DNA from: Asticcacaulis sp. UBA2476
GTDB lineage: Bacteria; Pseudomonadota; Alphaproteobacteria; Caulobacterales; Caulobacteraceae
NCBI GenBank assembly: GCA_002342035.1
Contig: DDPE01000046.1
Span: 1-31,614, forward strand
Direction of reading: 5' to 3'
Length of the DNA: 31,614 bases
In this document: in pieces, positions 7,739-16,794 of the stretch
How the letters are laid out: each line of letters begins with the position of its first letter
How positions within the stretch are numbered: the first letter of the stretch is position 1
Notes under the pieces: model-generated
What the model was told of the DNA's origin: nothing
The model's input: only the letters and a program-made list of their open reading frames with translations
Database searches by the model: none
Program-made: the position numbers and the translations under genes

Positions 7739-8614
7739 TCACTTTTTGTCAGCCGCACCGTGACCGGCGGTCAGGGCGTCAGAACCTTGGAATTTCAGCG
7801 CAAAGAAGGTCAGGATCACCGTCACCACGATCAGTATGGTCGAGGCGGCGTTGACTTCGGGGGTGACCGAGAACCGCACCATCGAATAGACCTTGACCGG
7901 GAAGGTGACCGTATCGGGCCCGGCGGTGAAGAAGGTAATCACAAAATCATCGAGCGACAGGGTAAAGGCCAGAAGCCCACCCGCCAACAAAGATGGCTTA
8001 ATATGAGGCACCAGCACATCCAGCAGGGTGCGGACTTCTGACGCCCCCAGATCCTTGGCCGCCTCTTCCAGTTCGCGGTTAAATGACGCCAGTCGTGCCC
8101 GTACCACCACCGCCACGAACGGGAAGGAGAACGAGACGTGGGCGATGATGATGGCCCCCAGATTGAGCGGCCAGATCATGCCTTGCGGCCACGGAAAGAC
8201 CTTGGCGAAAAACACCAGCATCCCCACGCCCATGCAGATTTCCGGCACAACGATCGGGATCGACATGGCGCCGTCCAGCGCCGTCTTGCCCGGAAAGCGG
8301 AACCGCCACAACAGGATCGCGGCCATAGCCCCCACGACCACACTGATGATGGTCGAGAAAAACGCAATCACCAGCGAATTGGTGAAGGCTTGGATCAGGC
8401 TCTCGTTGGTCAAGGCCTTGACATAGTATTTCAGGGTAAAACCCTGCCAGACGATGTTACGTTTGCTATCGTTGAACGAAAAGATCATCAGGGTGATCAG
8501 CGGCGCATACAGGAAAACCGTCACCCCGACCAGCCAGGCCTGCATCGGCCAGCGGCGCATATATTCGAGCGGGCCGGGGGGTGTTTTTTTAACCTTGGCA
8601 ACAGACTGCGTCAT
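7739..8614 (-). CDS. potI: Polyamine ABC transporter permease (PotI/PotC type)
   Basis: Inner-membrane permease of 291 residues with about six hydrophobic segments, the first at about 27-49 (AWLVGVTVFLYAPLITLMIF). The cytoplasmic EAA loop that contacts the ATPase is ELEEAAKDLGASEVRTLLDVLVP cut around residues 177-199, with the conserved Glu-Ala-Ala and Gly. DDFVITFF near 222-229 matches the motif usual in PotC/PotI. It forms a heterodimeric channel with the upstream permease; its start overlaps the potH stop as TGATG, so the two are translationally coupled. Substrate is taken from the neighbouring catabolic genes. Confidence 0.93.
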   Translation of the reverse strand: MTQSVAKVKKTPPGPLEYMRRWPMQAWLVGVTVFLYAPLITLMIFSFNDSKRNIVWQGFTLKYYVKALTNESLIQAFTNSLVIAFFSTIISVVVGAMAAILLWRFRFPGKTALDGAMSIPIVVPEICMGVGMLVFFAKVFPWPQGMIWPLNLGAIIIAHVSFSFPFVAVVVRARLASFNRELEEAAKDLGASEVRTLLDVLVPHIKPSLLAGGLLAFTLSLDDFVITFFTAGPDTVTFPVKVYSMVRFSVTPEVNAASTILIVVTVILTFFALKFQGSDALTAGHGAADKK

Positions 8615-9540
8615 CAGGCCGCCCTCCCCCGGTTTTGTTTGTCGAGCATGCCCTGAATGGCGATGCCGATGAAGGTCAGATAGACCAGCAGGAACGACAG
8701 CGCCGCCCCGAACGGCCAGTCATTGGCGCGTTTGAACTGACGTTCAATGACATTGGCGATCATCTGAGATTCTGGCCCGCCCAGCAGATCCGGTGTCAGA
8801 TACGCGCCCAGTGCGGGAATGAAGGTGATCAAAATACCCGATGCGATCCCTGCCGCTGACATCGGCACCACGATCGACCACAGGGTCCGAAAATGGCCAG
8901 CCCCTAGATCAAGCGACGCCTCCAGCAGCGAGCGGTCCATGCGGTCAAGGGTCGAATAGAGCGGCAGGATCATGAACGGCAGGTGGACGTAAACGAGTCC
9001 AAAAATGACTGCGAAATTATTATGCAGCAGATCAAGCGGCTGAAACTCGCCCAGCGGTGCTAAGCCCACCAGCGTCATTAATCCACCTGCGTTCGTCCAT
9101 AAAAACTCATAGGTTTGATTGACATAGCCTTCGGTGCGCAACACGGCAATCAGCGCATAGGTGCGGATCAAAAGGTTGGTCCAGAACGGCAGCATGATCA
9201 GCAGCAGCAGCCACGGCTTCCACTTATCGGCGGCAAAAGTGATGGCCAACGCCACCGGAAAGCCCACGACCAGACACAGGAAGGTCGTGAGGGCGGCGAC
9301 ATAGAGCGATTTAACAAAGATGCCTAAGTACAGCGGCTCCAGCGCGCGCGCGTAGTTTTTCCAGGTGCCGGTAAAGGCAATATCGACCAGCCCGCGGTTT
9401 TCCCCGAACGAATAAAGCCAGACAATGCCCATAGGCACGATGAAGAAAAAGGCCAGCCAAAACAGGGGCGCACTCAGCAGCAGCCCGAAAATTGACTTCG
9501 CCTGCCGCCAGCTTTGTTCCATCGCCTTGCCCCTACTCAA
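8614..9540 (-). CDS. potH: Polyamine ABC transporter permease (PotH/PotB type)
   Basis: First permease subunit, 308 residues, with about six membrane segments beginning at FGLLLSAPLFWLAFFFIVP (19-37). The EAA loop is LLEASLDLGAGHFRTLWSIV (about 204-223), and the downstream GAYLTPDLLGGPESQMIANV is a signature common in PotB/PotH. It is separated from potF by a 125-bp gap filled with a large inverted repeat, whereas all downstream genes are tightly packed. An internal ATG at codon 7 (MEQSW) is an alternative start. Confidence 0.93.
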   Translation of the reverse strand: MSRGKAMEQSWRQAKSIFGLLLSAPLFWLAFFFIVPMGIVWLYSFGENRGLVDIAFTGTWKNYARALEPLYLGIFVKSLYVAALTTFLCLVVGFPVALAITFAADKWKPWLLLLIMLPFWTNLLIRTYALIAVLRTEGYVNQTYEFLWTNAGGLMTLVGLAPLGEFQPLDLLHNNFAVIFGLVYVHLPFMILPLYSTLDRMDRSLLEASLDLGAGHFRTLWSIVVPMSAAGIASGILITFIPALGAYLTPDLLGGPESQMIANVIERQFKRANDWPFGAALSFLLVYLTFIGIAIQGMLDKQNRGRAA

Positions 9541-9542
9541 AT

Positions 9543-9659
9543 ACTCCCCCTGATTTCAGGGGGAGATACCGCGCAGCGGGAGAGGGGGTTAACTATGGCC
9601 GCTGACCTTAACCCCACCCCCGCTTAAAGCGGGATCTCCCCTGAAATCAGGGGAGGAGT
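9543..9659. repeat. Large inverted REP-like element between potF and potH
   Basis: The left arm (9543-9592) contains the hairpin CTCCCCCTGATTTCAGGGGGAG. The right arm (about 9606-9659) contains CTCCCCTGAAATCAGGGGAG and is an imperfect reverse complement of the left, including TTAACCCC against GGGGTTAA. Each arm folds alone and the two can fold together. It would sit in the potF-potH mRNA. Confidence 0.8.
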
Positions 9660-9665
9660 TTAATT

Positions 9666-10760
9666 CTAAGATGCTCTGACCCGCGTAATGATTTCCTCAA
9701 ACTGCGACGCTTTTTCGGCCCCTTCAAAGGCACCGTATTCGCACTTGGCCAGAATATCCGCCGGCGGGAAGATGACCGGATTGTTCTTATAATCTTCCGG
9801 CATCAGCGCCTTGGCGGCGGCGTTGGGCGACGGATAGAGAATGGTCTTATAGATTTCGGCCCCAACCCGAGCATCAAGGATATAGTTGATGAAAGCATGG
9901 GCGTTGTTCGGACGCGGCGCATCGACCGGGACACACAGGGTATCGGAATTCAGCAGGCTGCCTTCTTTGGGCACCACAAAGCCGATGTCGTCGTCTTCGG
10001 CCATAACTTGCGCGATATCGCCGTTATATTCGATCACGATATCGACGTCGCCGCCTTGCAGCATGTCCTGACCGTTATCTTCGTGGAAGGCGCGGATATT
10101 GGGCTTTTGCTTGACCAGCATGGCTTCGATCTGGGTTAGCATCTCAGGCGAGATATTATTGAGACTGACGCCCTTATATTTCGCGGCCAGACGGATCAGA
10201 TCCGCGGATTCCGACAGGAGGGCGATCTTGCCCTTATATTCGGCGCTGTCGAAGACGTACTTCCAGCTATCCGGCACCGTCTTGAACTTGGATTTACGGT
10301 AACCGAGACCCAAAACCAGCCAAGTATAGGGCACCGAGAACTTATTGCCCGGATCGAAGCTGGGGTTCAGATACTGCGGGTCGATATTCTTCATGTTCGG
10401 GACCTTGGCGTGATCCAGCGCTTTCAGCAGACCGGCCTGCCCCATGCGGGTGACAAACTCGTTCGACGGCACGATCACGTCAAAGCCGGAATTGCCCGCC
10501 TTGAGCTTGGCGAACAGCTCGTCATTGGTAGCGAACAACTGCATGTTGACGTCGATGCCCGTGGCGGTCTTAAAGTCCGCCAGAGTCGTTTCACCAATAT
10601 AGGTGTCCCAGTTATAGAAGTTCAGCTTGGGCTCTTCGGCACCGTCAGTGGCGGCCTTTTCGGCGGGCTTGGAACAGGCTGAGAAGCTTATGCCGACAGC
10701 CGCAGCCCCCAGCCCCGCGAGTAAGGAACGACGATTGGCCAGATGGCGAGGTGAACTCAT
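9666..10760 (-). CDS. potF: Periplasmic putrescine/spermidine-binding protein (PotF/PotD type), lipoprotein-like
   Basis: Substrate-binding subunit of the importer, 364 residues. The N-terminus has a twin-arginine-like NRRSLLAGLG (9-18) followed by a lipobox FSAC with Cys29, so it could be exported by Tat and anchored as a lipoprotein, rather than being a free soluble protein as in E. coli. The mature part opens with LNFYNWDTYIGETTLADFK, the hallmark of PotD/PotF, and carries the ligand-pocket segments VPSNEFVTRM and VPYTWLVLGLGYR, and EYNGDIAQVMAED. The start has a GGAGAT-type ribosome site. A TTGACA box lies about 90 bp upstream and the shared operator 104 bp upstream. Confidence 0.92.
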   Translation of the reverse strand: MSSPRHLANRRSLLAGLGAAAVGISFSACSKPAEKAATDGAEEPKLNFYNWDTYIGETTLADFKTATGIDVNMQLFATNDELFAKLKAGNSGFDVIVPSNEFVTRMGQAGLLKALDHAKVPNMKNIDPQYLNPSFDPGNKFSVPYTWLVLGLGYRKSKFKTVPDSWKYVFDSAEYKGKIALLSESADLIRLAAKYKGVSLNNISPEMLTQIEAMLVKQKPNIRAFHEDNGQDMLQGGDVDIVIEYNGDIAQVMAEDDDIGFVVPKEGSLLNSDTLCVPVDAPRPNNAHAFINYILDARVGAEIYKTILYPSPNAAAKALMPEDYKNNPVIFPPADILAKCEYGAFEGAEKASQFEEIITRVRAS

Positions 10761-10849
10761 ATCCTGATCTCCTTGATATTCGCGGGCCTCATCATGAAAC
10801 CCCCTTCATGAAACCGTAATAATCGTAACAGAATACGGGATTAACCCTC

Positions 10850-10873
10850 TGTCAACTCTTAAGTGTGATCACA
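10850..10873 (-). promoter_or_regulatory. potF promoter -35 box and TGTGATCACA operator
   Basis: On the minus strand the palindrome TGTGATCACA (10864-10873) is followed eight bases later by TTGACA (10850-10855), a consensus -35 box. The -10 element is not clear. The operator would lie just upstream of -35, a position more usual for activation or looping than for simple blocking. Confidence 0.6.
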
Positions 10874-10893
10874 GCGCCCGCAGCGCACAAAAC

Positions 10894-12297
10894 CTATGCG
10901 TTTCGCAAATACCAGTCGTAATCGAGCGACGTAACTTCCTCATAGAAACGCGCCTGCTCGGTGCGCTTGACCTTCACATACATATCGACGAACCGATCAC
11001 CCAGATAGTCGCGCAAGGTGGCGGATTTGTCGAGATAATCGACCGCCGCATACCAGTTGGTCGGCAGGTTGGCCCCCGTCTTGGCGGCGACCTCATAACC
11101 ATTGCCAATTACCGCAGGCCCGGGATTGGTTTTATGGGTCAGGCCATGGTGGGCGCAGGCCAGAATGGCGGCCATAACCAGATACGGATTGGCATCGGCG
11201 CCTGCGACGCGGTGTTCGACATGGCGGGTGTGCGAGGGCCCGGCCGTCACGCGCAGGGATACGGTGCGGTTATTCACCCCCCAGGTCAGGCCGACCGGCG
11301 CGTATGAATTGGCCTTAAAACGCTTAAAGCTGTTGGCACCGGGGGCCAGAATACCCATACAATCGGCCAGATGGTCTTTCATCCCGCCGATCATGGTCTT
11401 GAGCAAATCAGACCCCTGCGGATCATCGGACGCGCACAGGTTTTTGCCACCGTTGTCGGCCACCGAGATATGGACATGGAAGCCCGACCCAGCGCGATCA
11501 GCCCACGGCTTGGCCATAAAGGTCGCCTCGATACCCAGCGACAAAGCCACGCCCTTAGCCATGCGCTTATAAAGCACGGCATCGTCGCAGGCGCGTAAGG
11601 CATCGGGTTTGTGCTTCAGGGTCAGTTCGACCTGCCCCGGAGCAAATTCTGAAATTGCGCCTTCGAGCGGAATATTCATGACATCGGCGGTTTCCCAAAG
11701 GGTGCGGAAAAACTCGCCGTGGGCCTCGACTTCGGGCAGACCGTAGACCTGAATGCCGCGCGGGGTCTCACCGGTGTTAAAGCCCTTGGCCGGCATAAGC
11801 TGACCGTCATGGCCGCGCTCAATGTCGACCAGATAATATTCCAGTTCGCACGCCACCACCGGCGTCAGGCCATCGGCGGCATAGCGATCCAGCACCCGTT
11901 GCAGCACATGGCGCGGATCAAGATCATTGGGCGTGCCGTCGAGTTCATAGAGCGACAGCATGACCTGACCGACATCATCACCCAGCCACGGCGCCTCTGT
12001 CAGCGTCCCCGGCACAGGACGCGCAATCCGGTCGGCATCACCGTCTTCCCAGACAAGGCCGGTCTCTTCGCAGTCGGCCCCAAGCGTATCGACCACCAGA
12101 ATCGACCCTGGCAAAAAACGGCCATATTCAAAGATCGGCAGTAGTTCATGGCGGCGCAGACGCTTGCCACGCGGCACCCCAGTCATTGAGGTAAACAGGA
12201 TCTCGAAATAGTTGATATGCGGATGGGCGTCGAGAAAGGCCTTGGCTTCATCGGCGGTGGCGACCATCGGGTGCGACGGCAAATAGGGTTCGGTCAT
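10894..12297 (-). CDS. puuA: Gamma-glutamylputrescine synthetase (PuuA; glutamine synthetase family)
   Basis: ATP-dependent ligase joining glutamate to an amine, here most likely putrescine, to start the gamma-glutamylated route. The 467-residue protein has the glutamine synthetase core: metal-binding ACELEYYLVD (149-158), ISEFAPGQVELTLKH (215-229), ATP/metal motif KPWADRAGSGFHVHIS (263-278), and NRTVSLRV with HRVAGADANPYL near 340-370. The N-terminal TGVPRGKRL (39-47) matches amine-using members rather than true GlnA. Its length is normal. It has its own operator 93 bp upstream and is followed after 133 bp by potF with another. Relatives act on other amines such as ethanolamine or spermine; context favours putrescine. 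Confidence 0.9.
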   Translation of the reverse strand: MTEPYLPSHPMVATADEAKAFLDAHPHINYFEILFTSMTGVPRGKRLRRHELLPIFEYGRFLPGSILVVDTLGADCEETGLVWEDGDADRIARPVPGTLTEAPWLGDDVGQVMLSLYELDGTPNDLDPRHVLQRVLDRYAADGLTPVVACELEYYLVDIERGHDGQLMPAKGFNTGETPRGIQVYGLPEVEAHGEFFRTLWETADVMNIPLEGAISEFAPGQVELTLKHKPDALRACDDAVLYKRMAKGVALSLGIEATFMAKPWADRAGSGFHVHISVADNGGKNLCASDDPQGSDLLKTMIGGMKDHLADCMGILAPGANSFKRFKANSYAPVGLTWGVNNRTVSLRVTAGPSHTRHVEHRVAGADANPYLVMAAILACAHHGLTHKTNPGPAVIGNGYEVAAKTGANLPTNWYAAVDYLDKSATLRDYLGDRFVDMYVKVKRTEQARFYEEVTSLDYDWYLRNA

Positions 12298-12389
12298 GCT
12301 ATGCTCATCTATTCGGCCAGCCCCTCGGCTGGCGCGGTTACAAGCTACACCTTAAGATCGAACCCGCACCGCCGTCACGCGATATTCGC

Positions 12390-12403
12390 AATGTGATCAC
12401 ATT
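12390..12403. promoter_or_regulatory. Operator upstream of puuA (TGTGATCACA)
   Basis: Perfect 14-bp palindrome with arms AATGTGA and TCACATT, lying two bases beyond the stop codon of the upstream aminotransferase gene and 93 bp before the puuA start. It has the same core as the sites before puuC, potF and spuC. Confidence 0.8.
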
Positions 12404-12405
12404 TT

Positions 12406-13782
12406 TTAATTTGGCCGGATGATGCGGCTAAATGCGGAGATCGCCGCGACCAGACGGGCTACAGCGTCTGGCGATGTCAACGGGGATATCAGCATCATAT
12501 TGTGAAAGGGCGCAATCAGCAGGCCCTGATTGATCAGATAAAGATGAAACGCCTTAAGTTCCAAAGCGTTCATGGCGCCACGCATCTGCGCGGCATTTTC
12601 AGGCACCTTTTGACAAAATACCAGTTCCACCCGTGCGCCGACATGAACGACGCTCCAATTCAGCGCCTGTTCAGCGATCACGGCGCGCAGGTGCGCCACA
12701 AGGTTTTCAGCACCTTTGATCATATAGGCAAAGGCATCTTCGGTCATGACCTCGGTCAGCATGACCTTCATGGCAGACATGGCCAGCGCATTGCCGGACA
12801 GAGTCGTGCCGATACCGCTGGAGCCTGCGCCAATGGCCACCTGTGCAGCATCCATGCGGGAGCAAACCTCTTCGGTCACACCCCACACCGCAGCAGGCAC
12901 GCCCCCGGCGATGGCTTTGCCGACCACAAACATATCCGGCTCTAAGCCCTGGGCGCGAGTATAGCCACCATAGCCCGACGACAGGGTATGGGTCTCATCG
13001 ATCGCCAGCAGGGTGCCGTATTTTCGGGTCAGGGCGCGCAGGGCCTCATGAAACCCATCATGGGGCGCGATCATGCCACAGTTGGTCATCACCGGCTCAC
13101 ACAAGACGCACGCGATATCACAGTATTTGAGGGCGTCTTCGAGGGCACCCAGATCATTGAACGGAATGACGGTCGTTGTGTCTGTGAAATCCGCCACCTG
13201 CCCGATCAGGCCTTTTTTCATGACGGGTGTGCCGTCCTCAAGCACCACAAAGGCGTCATCGACCATGCCGTGATAACAGCCGTCAAAGATCAGGATTTTC
13301 GGTCGGTGGGTGATCGCGCGCGCCCAGCGGATGACGGCGCGGTTGGCATCAGACGCCGTCGTCGACACCTGCCATTTGCTGAGCCCGAAGCGCTGGGTCA
13401 GCAATTCACCGACCTCAACCGCGGTCTCGGTCGGCAGCATAAAGCCCATACCGTTTTTCGCCTGCTCAGCTATGGCGCGGGCGATTTCCGGGCGGGCATG
13501 GCCAAACATCGACGGCGTATCGCCCAGGCAAAAATCATCATATTCAAAGCCATCGACATCCCATAGCTTGGCCCCTTCGGCGCGGGCCGCGTATATGGGA
13601 ATGGGTGAGGCCCAGTCGCTCATCCAGTGCATCGGCGCCCCGCCCCGCCACACATGGCCTGATCTTTCGGCCAAAGCCTTCGTCTTGGGGCGCACGCCCA
13701 GAAACCGCGCCGTTTCCGACAGGATAAAATCCATCAGCGGTGTGTTAAGGGCAGACGCCCCAGCCGGCAACGGCATCATCAC
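12406..13782 (-). CDS. Class III aminotransferase related to glutamate-1-semialdehyde aminomutases
   Basis: PLP-dependent enzyme of about 456-458 residues. Features: DVDGFEYDDFCLGDTPSMFGH (75-95), phosphate-binding STTASDANRAVIRWAR (140-155), FDGCYHGMVDD (167-176), PLP Asp262 in LLAIDETHTLSSGYGG, and Schiff-base Lys289 in MFVVGKAIAGGVPAA. The general layout is of the GSA-aminomutase-like branch rather than GabT/PuuE, yet its place between gabD and puuA suggests it works in the pathway, as a GABA transaminase or on a gamma-glutamylated amine. It overlaps the gabD stop. The first Met is a GTG overlapping that TGA; ATGs at 13779 and 13776 are equally possible. The true substrate cannot be read from the sequence. 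Confidence 0.85.
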   Translation of the reverse strand: MMMPLPAGASALNTPLMDFILSETARFLGVRPKTKALAERSGHVWRGGAPMHWMSDWASPIPIYAARAEGAKLWDVDGFEYDDFCLGDTPSMFGHARPEIARAIAEQAKNGMGFMLPTETAVEVGELLTQRFGLSKWQVSTTASDANRAVIRWARAITHRPKILIFDGCYHGMVDDAFVVLEDGTPVMKKGLIGQVADFTDTTTVIPFNDLGALEDALKYCDIACVLCEPVMTNCGMIAPHDGFHEALRALTRKYGTLLAIDETHTLSSGYGGYTRAQGLEPDMFVVGKAIAGGVPAAVWGVTEEVCSRMDAAQVAIGAGSSGIGTTLSGNALAMSAMKVMLTEVMTEDAFAYMIKGAENLVAHLRAVIAEQALNWSVVHVGARVELVFCQKVPENAAQMRGAMNALELKAFHLYLINQGLLIAPFHNMMLISPLTSPDAVARLVAAISAFSRIIRPN

Positions 13783-15224
13783 AGGGCCCCAAAGCTCAGG
13801 AACTTGGTTTCCATATATTCTTCAAGTCCCTCCATGGCGCCTTCGCGGCCAATGCCGGATTCCTTGACGCCGCCAAAGGGTGCAACCTCGGTGGACATCA
13901 CGCCGTCGTTCAGGCCGACCATGCCGTAATTGAGCGCCTTACCCACCCGCCAGGCGCGCGACACGTCCTTGGTGAAGGCATAGGACGCCAGACCAAACGG
14001 CGTGTCATTAGCCAGCTTGATCCCTTCGGCCTCATCCTTGAATTTGATCAACGATGCCACCGGTCCAAAGATTTCCTCATTAAAGATGCGCATGTCGTGG
14101 GTCACACCCGTCAGCACAGTGGGCTTATAAAACAGCGGCCCCTGATCCGCATCGACACCGCCGCCAACGGTCAGTTTTGCCCCCTTGGCGGTCGCGTCCT
14201 TGACCAGTGCATCGACCTTATCGACAGCTTTTTGGTTGATCAGCGGCCCGATCTGCGTCGATTCATCCATGCCGTCGGCCAGTTTCAGCGCCCGCACCGC
14301 TTCGGCCAGTTTAGCGGCAAAGGCCTCATAAATCCCCGCCTGCACCAGTATCCGGTTGGCGCAGACGCAGGTCTGACCGGCATTACGGTACTTGGACAAC
14401 ATGGCACCCGCCACCGCCACATCCAGGTCGGCATCGTCGAACACCAGAACCGGCGCATTGCCGCCCAGTTCGAGCGATATCTTTTTGATGGTCGAAGCAC
14501 ACTGGGCATAAAGTTTTTTACCGACCGGCGTCGATCCGGTGAAGGAGAACTTCTTGACCAGCGGGTCGGACGTCAGGATTTCGCCGACCTCCGCCGCCTT
14601 GGTGGTGCAGATGATGTGCAACACCCCGTCTGGCAAGCCCGCCTGTCTGGCCAATTCCGCCAGCGCCAGCGCCGACAACGGCGTTTCCTCGGACGGTTTT
14701 AACACCACCGTGCAACCCGCCGAAAGCGCCGGTGCGACCTTGCGCGTAATCATCGAAATCGGAAAGTTCCATGGCGTGATGGCGGCAACCACCCCGACCG
14801 GCTGCTGGATGGTCACCAGTTGCTTACCCGGCACATTGGCGGGGATGGTGCGGCCATAAGCCCTGCGGCCCTCTTCGGCGAACCACTCGACAAAGCCCGC
14901 GCCATAAGCGACTTCGCCGCGGGTTTCCTTGATCGCCCGCCCCTGCTCAAGCGTCACGATCTGGGCCAGATCTTCGGTGTGCTCAAGGATCAGGGCGAAC
15001 CATTTTTTCAGGATATCCGAGCGCACCTTTTGCGGTTTCTGGCCCCAGTCCGTAAAGGCGGCATGGGCGGCGTCAATGGCTTTCAGCGTTTCTTTTGAGC
15101 CCGCATTATGGACGTGGCATAAGATTTCGCCGTTGGCCGGATTGGTGACCGAAAAACTATCGTGATTGGCATTTGTCAGGATGCGCTTACCCAGCAGGGC
15201 CTTATGGGCGGCGGTGAGGGACAT
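13779..15224 (-). CDS. gabD: NAD(P)-dependent succinate-semialdehyde dehydrogenase (GabD)
   Basis: Oxidises succinate semialdehyde from GABA to succinate for the TCA cycle. The 481 residues show the aldehyde dehydrogenase plan: ITPWNFPISMITRK (149-162), LKPSEETPLSALALAE (175-190), FTGSTPVGKKL (228-238), general base Glu252 in SLELGGNAP, and catalytic Cys286 in NAGQTCVCANR. The second cysteine, Cys288, is typical of the SSADH branch, where the pair is known to form a redox switch in the human enzyme. The C-terminal GGVKESGIGREGAMEGLEEY is also SSADH-like. The start has GGGGAG upstream and follows the puuC stop by 12 bases. Confidence 0.93.
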   Translation of the reverse strand: MSLTAAHKALLGKRILTNANHDSFSVTNPANGEILCHVHNAGSKETLKAIDAAHAAFTDWGQKPQKVRSDILKKWFALILEHTEDLAQIVTLEQGRAIKETRGEVAYGAGFVEWFAEEGRRAYGRTIPANVPGKQLVTIQQPVGVVAAITPWNFPISMITRKVAPALSAGCTVVLKPSEETPLSALALAELARQAGLPDGVLHIICTTKAAEVGEILTSDPLVKKFSFTGSTPVGKKLYAQCASTIKKISLELGGNAPVLVFDDADLDVAVAGAMLSKYRNAGQTCVCANRILVQAGIYEAFAAKLAEAVRALKLADGMDESTQIGPLINQKAVDKVDALVKDATAKGAKLTVGGGVDADQGPLFYKPTVLTGVTHDMRIFNEEIFGPVASLIKFKDEAEGIKLANDTPFGLASYAFTKDVSRAWRVGKALNYGMVGLNDGVMSTEVAPFGGVKESGIGREGAMEGLEEYMETKFLSFGAL

Positions 15225-15236
15225 GGTGCAACTCCC

Positions 15237-16763
15237 CTAAAAACTGATCGAGACGGACTTAAAATCGGCATATTTATAGAGCGCATGAAGACTGCGATCG
15301 CGGCCAAAGCCCGACTGCTTAAAGCCCCCGAATGGCAGGGTGATATCGCAGGCATCCCAGCCATTGATCCACACCAGACCGGCTTTTAAGCTCTTGGCAG
15401 ACCGCATTGCCCTACCAATATCGGCGGTCCACACGCCCGATGCCAGCCCATAGATGGTGTCATTAGCGATGCGGAAGGCCTCCGCCTCATCCTTAAACGT
15501 CAGCACCGACAGAACGGGGCCAAAAACTTCTTCGCGCGCCAGAATATTGTCAGGGGTGATATTGTCGATCAGGGTCGGCTCGACATAAAACCCACCCGTA
15601 TCTGATTGCACACGACCGCCGCCCATCAGCACCTGCCCGCCGCCGGCCTGACCCTTGGCGATGTAATCAAGCGCGGTGTTCATCTGGCGCTCAGAAACCA
15701 TGGCCCCGAACTGGGTGTCCGGATCATAGGGGTCGCCGACGCGGATAGATTTCGCCACCGCCATGACCTTAGCGACAAACTCATCCCGGATGCTCTCTTC
15801 GACCAGCAGACGTGAGGCGGCGGTACAGACCTGCCCCTGATTGTAAAACACGCCCCAGGCGGCGTTTTGCGCGGCGGCCTCCAGATCAGGGCAATCGGCA
15901 AACACGATCTGCGGCGACTTACCGCCCAGTTCGAGTGATACGCGCTTGAGGTTGGATTCCGCCGACGCCACCATCAGCCGCCTACCGACCGGGCCGGAGC
16001 CGGTGAAGGCGATCATATCCACCTCCATGTGCCGCGCTAAGGCCTCACCCGCCACATGACCAAGGCCCGGAATGACGTTGAAAACCCCCGCCGGAACACC
16101 CGCTTCAATGGCAAGTGCCGCCGTATAAAGCGCGGTCATCGACGAATTTTCCGCCGGTTTCAGGACGATCGAATTGCCCATTGCTAGCGCCGGGGCGACC
16201 TTCCACATGGCCATATGCAGCGGGAAATTCCATGGCACGATCGCACCGATCACCCCCAAAGGCTCATGGATCGCATAGGACAGGCGCGTATCCGGCGACG
16301 GGGCCACTTCGCCATAAATCTTATCGAGCGCTTCGGCATAATAGCGCACCGAATTGATAGCCAGCGGGATATCAACCCCGCGGGCATCACGGATCGGCTT
16401 GCCGGTATCGAGCGCTTCCAAAAGCGCCAGATTTTCAGCATGTGCGGCCATCAGGTCGGCCAGTTTATGCAGGATTGTCTTTTTCGCTTTCGGGGCCATG
16501 CCGTTCCAGCGGCCATCCTCAAAGGCAGCCCGTGCCGACATCACCGCCCCATCGACATCGGCGCCATCAAAGGCAGCAATCTGATTGGTCAGGGTCCCAT
16601 CGCGCGGAGCGATATTGTCAAAGGTAGCCCCCGACGCTGCCGACCTCCACTGCCCGTCGACAAAGCCCTGATCAGGTTTAAACACGGTTTTCAGGGCGGC
16701 GATAACGCTGGCTTTAGTGTCAGCCACAGCGGTTATCGGGATCAGGGGGGACGTCAGGCTCAT
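15237..16763 (-). CDS. puuC: Gamma-glutamyl-gamma-aminobutyraldehyde dehydrogenase (PuuC type)
   Basis: Aldehyde dehydrogenase of 508 residues, expected to oxidise gamma-glutamyl-gamma-aminobutyraldehyde, or free 4-aminobutanal, to the acid. Motifs: VPWNFPLHMAMWKVAPALA (176-194), FTGSGPVGRRLM (253-264), general base Glu278 in LELGGKSP, and nucleophile Cys313 in NQGQVCTAASR. The end, GGFKQSGFGRDRSLHALYKY, is the PuuC/betaine-aldehyde type. It is the first gene of the puuC-gabD-aminotransferase unit and is divergent from mnmA, with the operator 31 bp before its start. Related AldA/AldB or indole-acetaldehyde enzymes are alternatives, but context favours the polyamine role. Confidence 0.9.
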   Translation of the reverse strand: MSLTSPLIPITAVADTKASVIAALKTVFKPDQGFVDGQWRSAASGATFDNIAPRDGTLTNQIAAFDGADVDGAVMSARAAFEDGRWNGMAPKAKKTILHKLADLMAAHAENLALLEALDTGKPIRDARGVDIPLAINSVRYYAEALDKIYGEVAPSPDTRLSYAIHEPLGVIGAIVPWNFPLHMAMWKVAPALAMGNSIVLKPAENSSMTALYTAALAIEAGVPAGVFNVIPGLGHVAGEALARHMEVDMIAFTGSGPVGRRLMVASAESNLKRVSLELGGKSPQIVFADCPDLEAAAQNAAWGVFYNQGQVCTAASRLLVEESIRDEFVAKVMAVAKSIRVGDPYDPDTQFGAMVSERQMNTALDYIAKGQAGGGQVLMGGGRVQSDTGGFYVEPTLIDNITPDNILAREEVFGPVLSVLTFKDEAEAFRIANDTIYGLASGVWTADIGRAMRSAKSLKAGLVWINGWDACDITLPFGGFKQSGFGRDRSLHALYKYADFKSVSISF

Positions 16764-16794
16764 GGAGATCGCACCACTCAGTAAGAGCTTGAAT

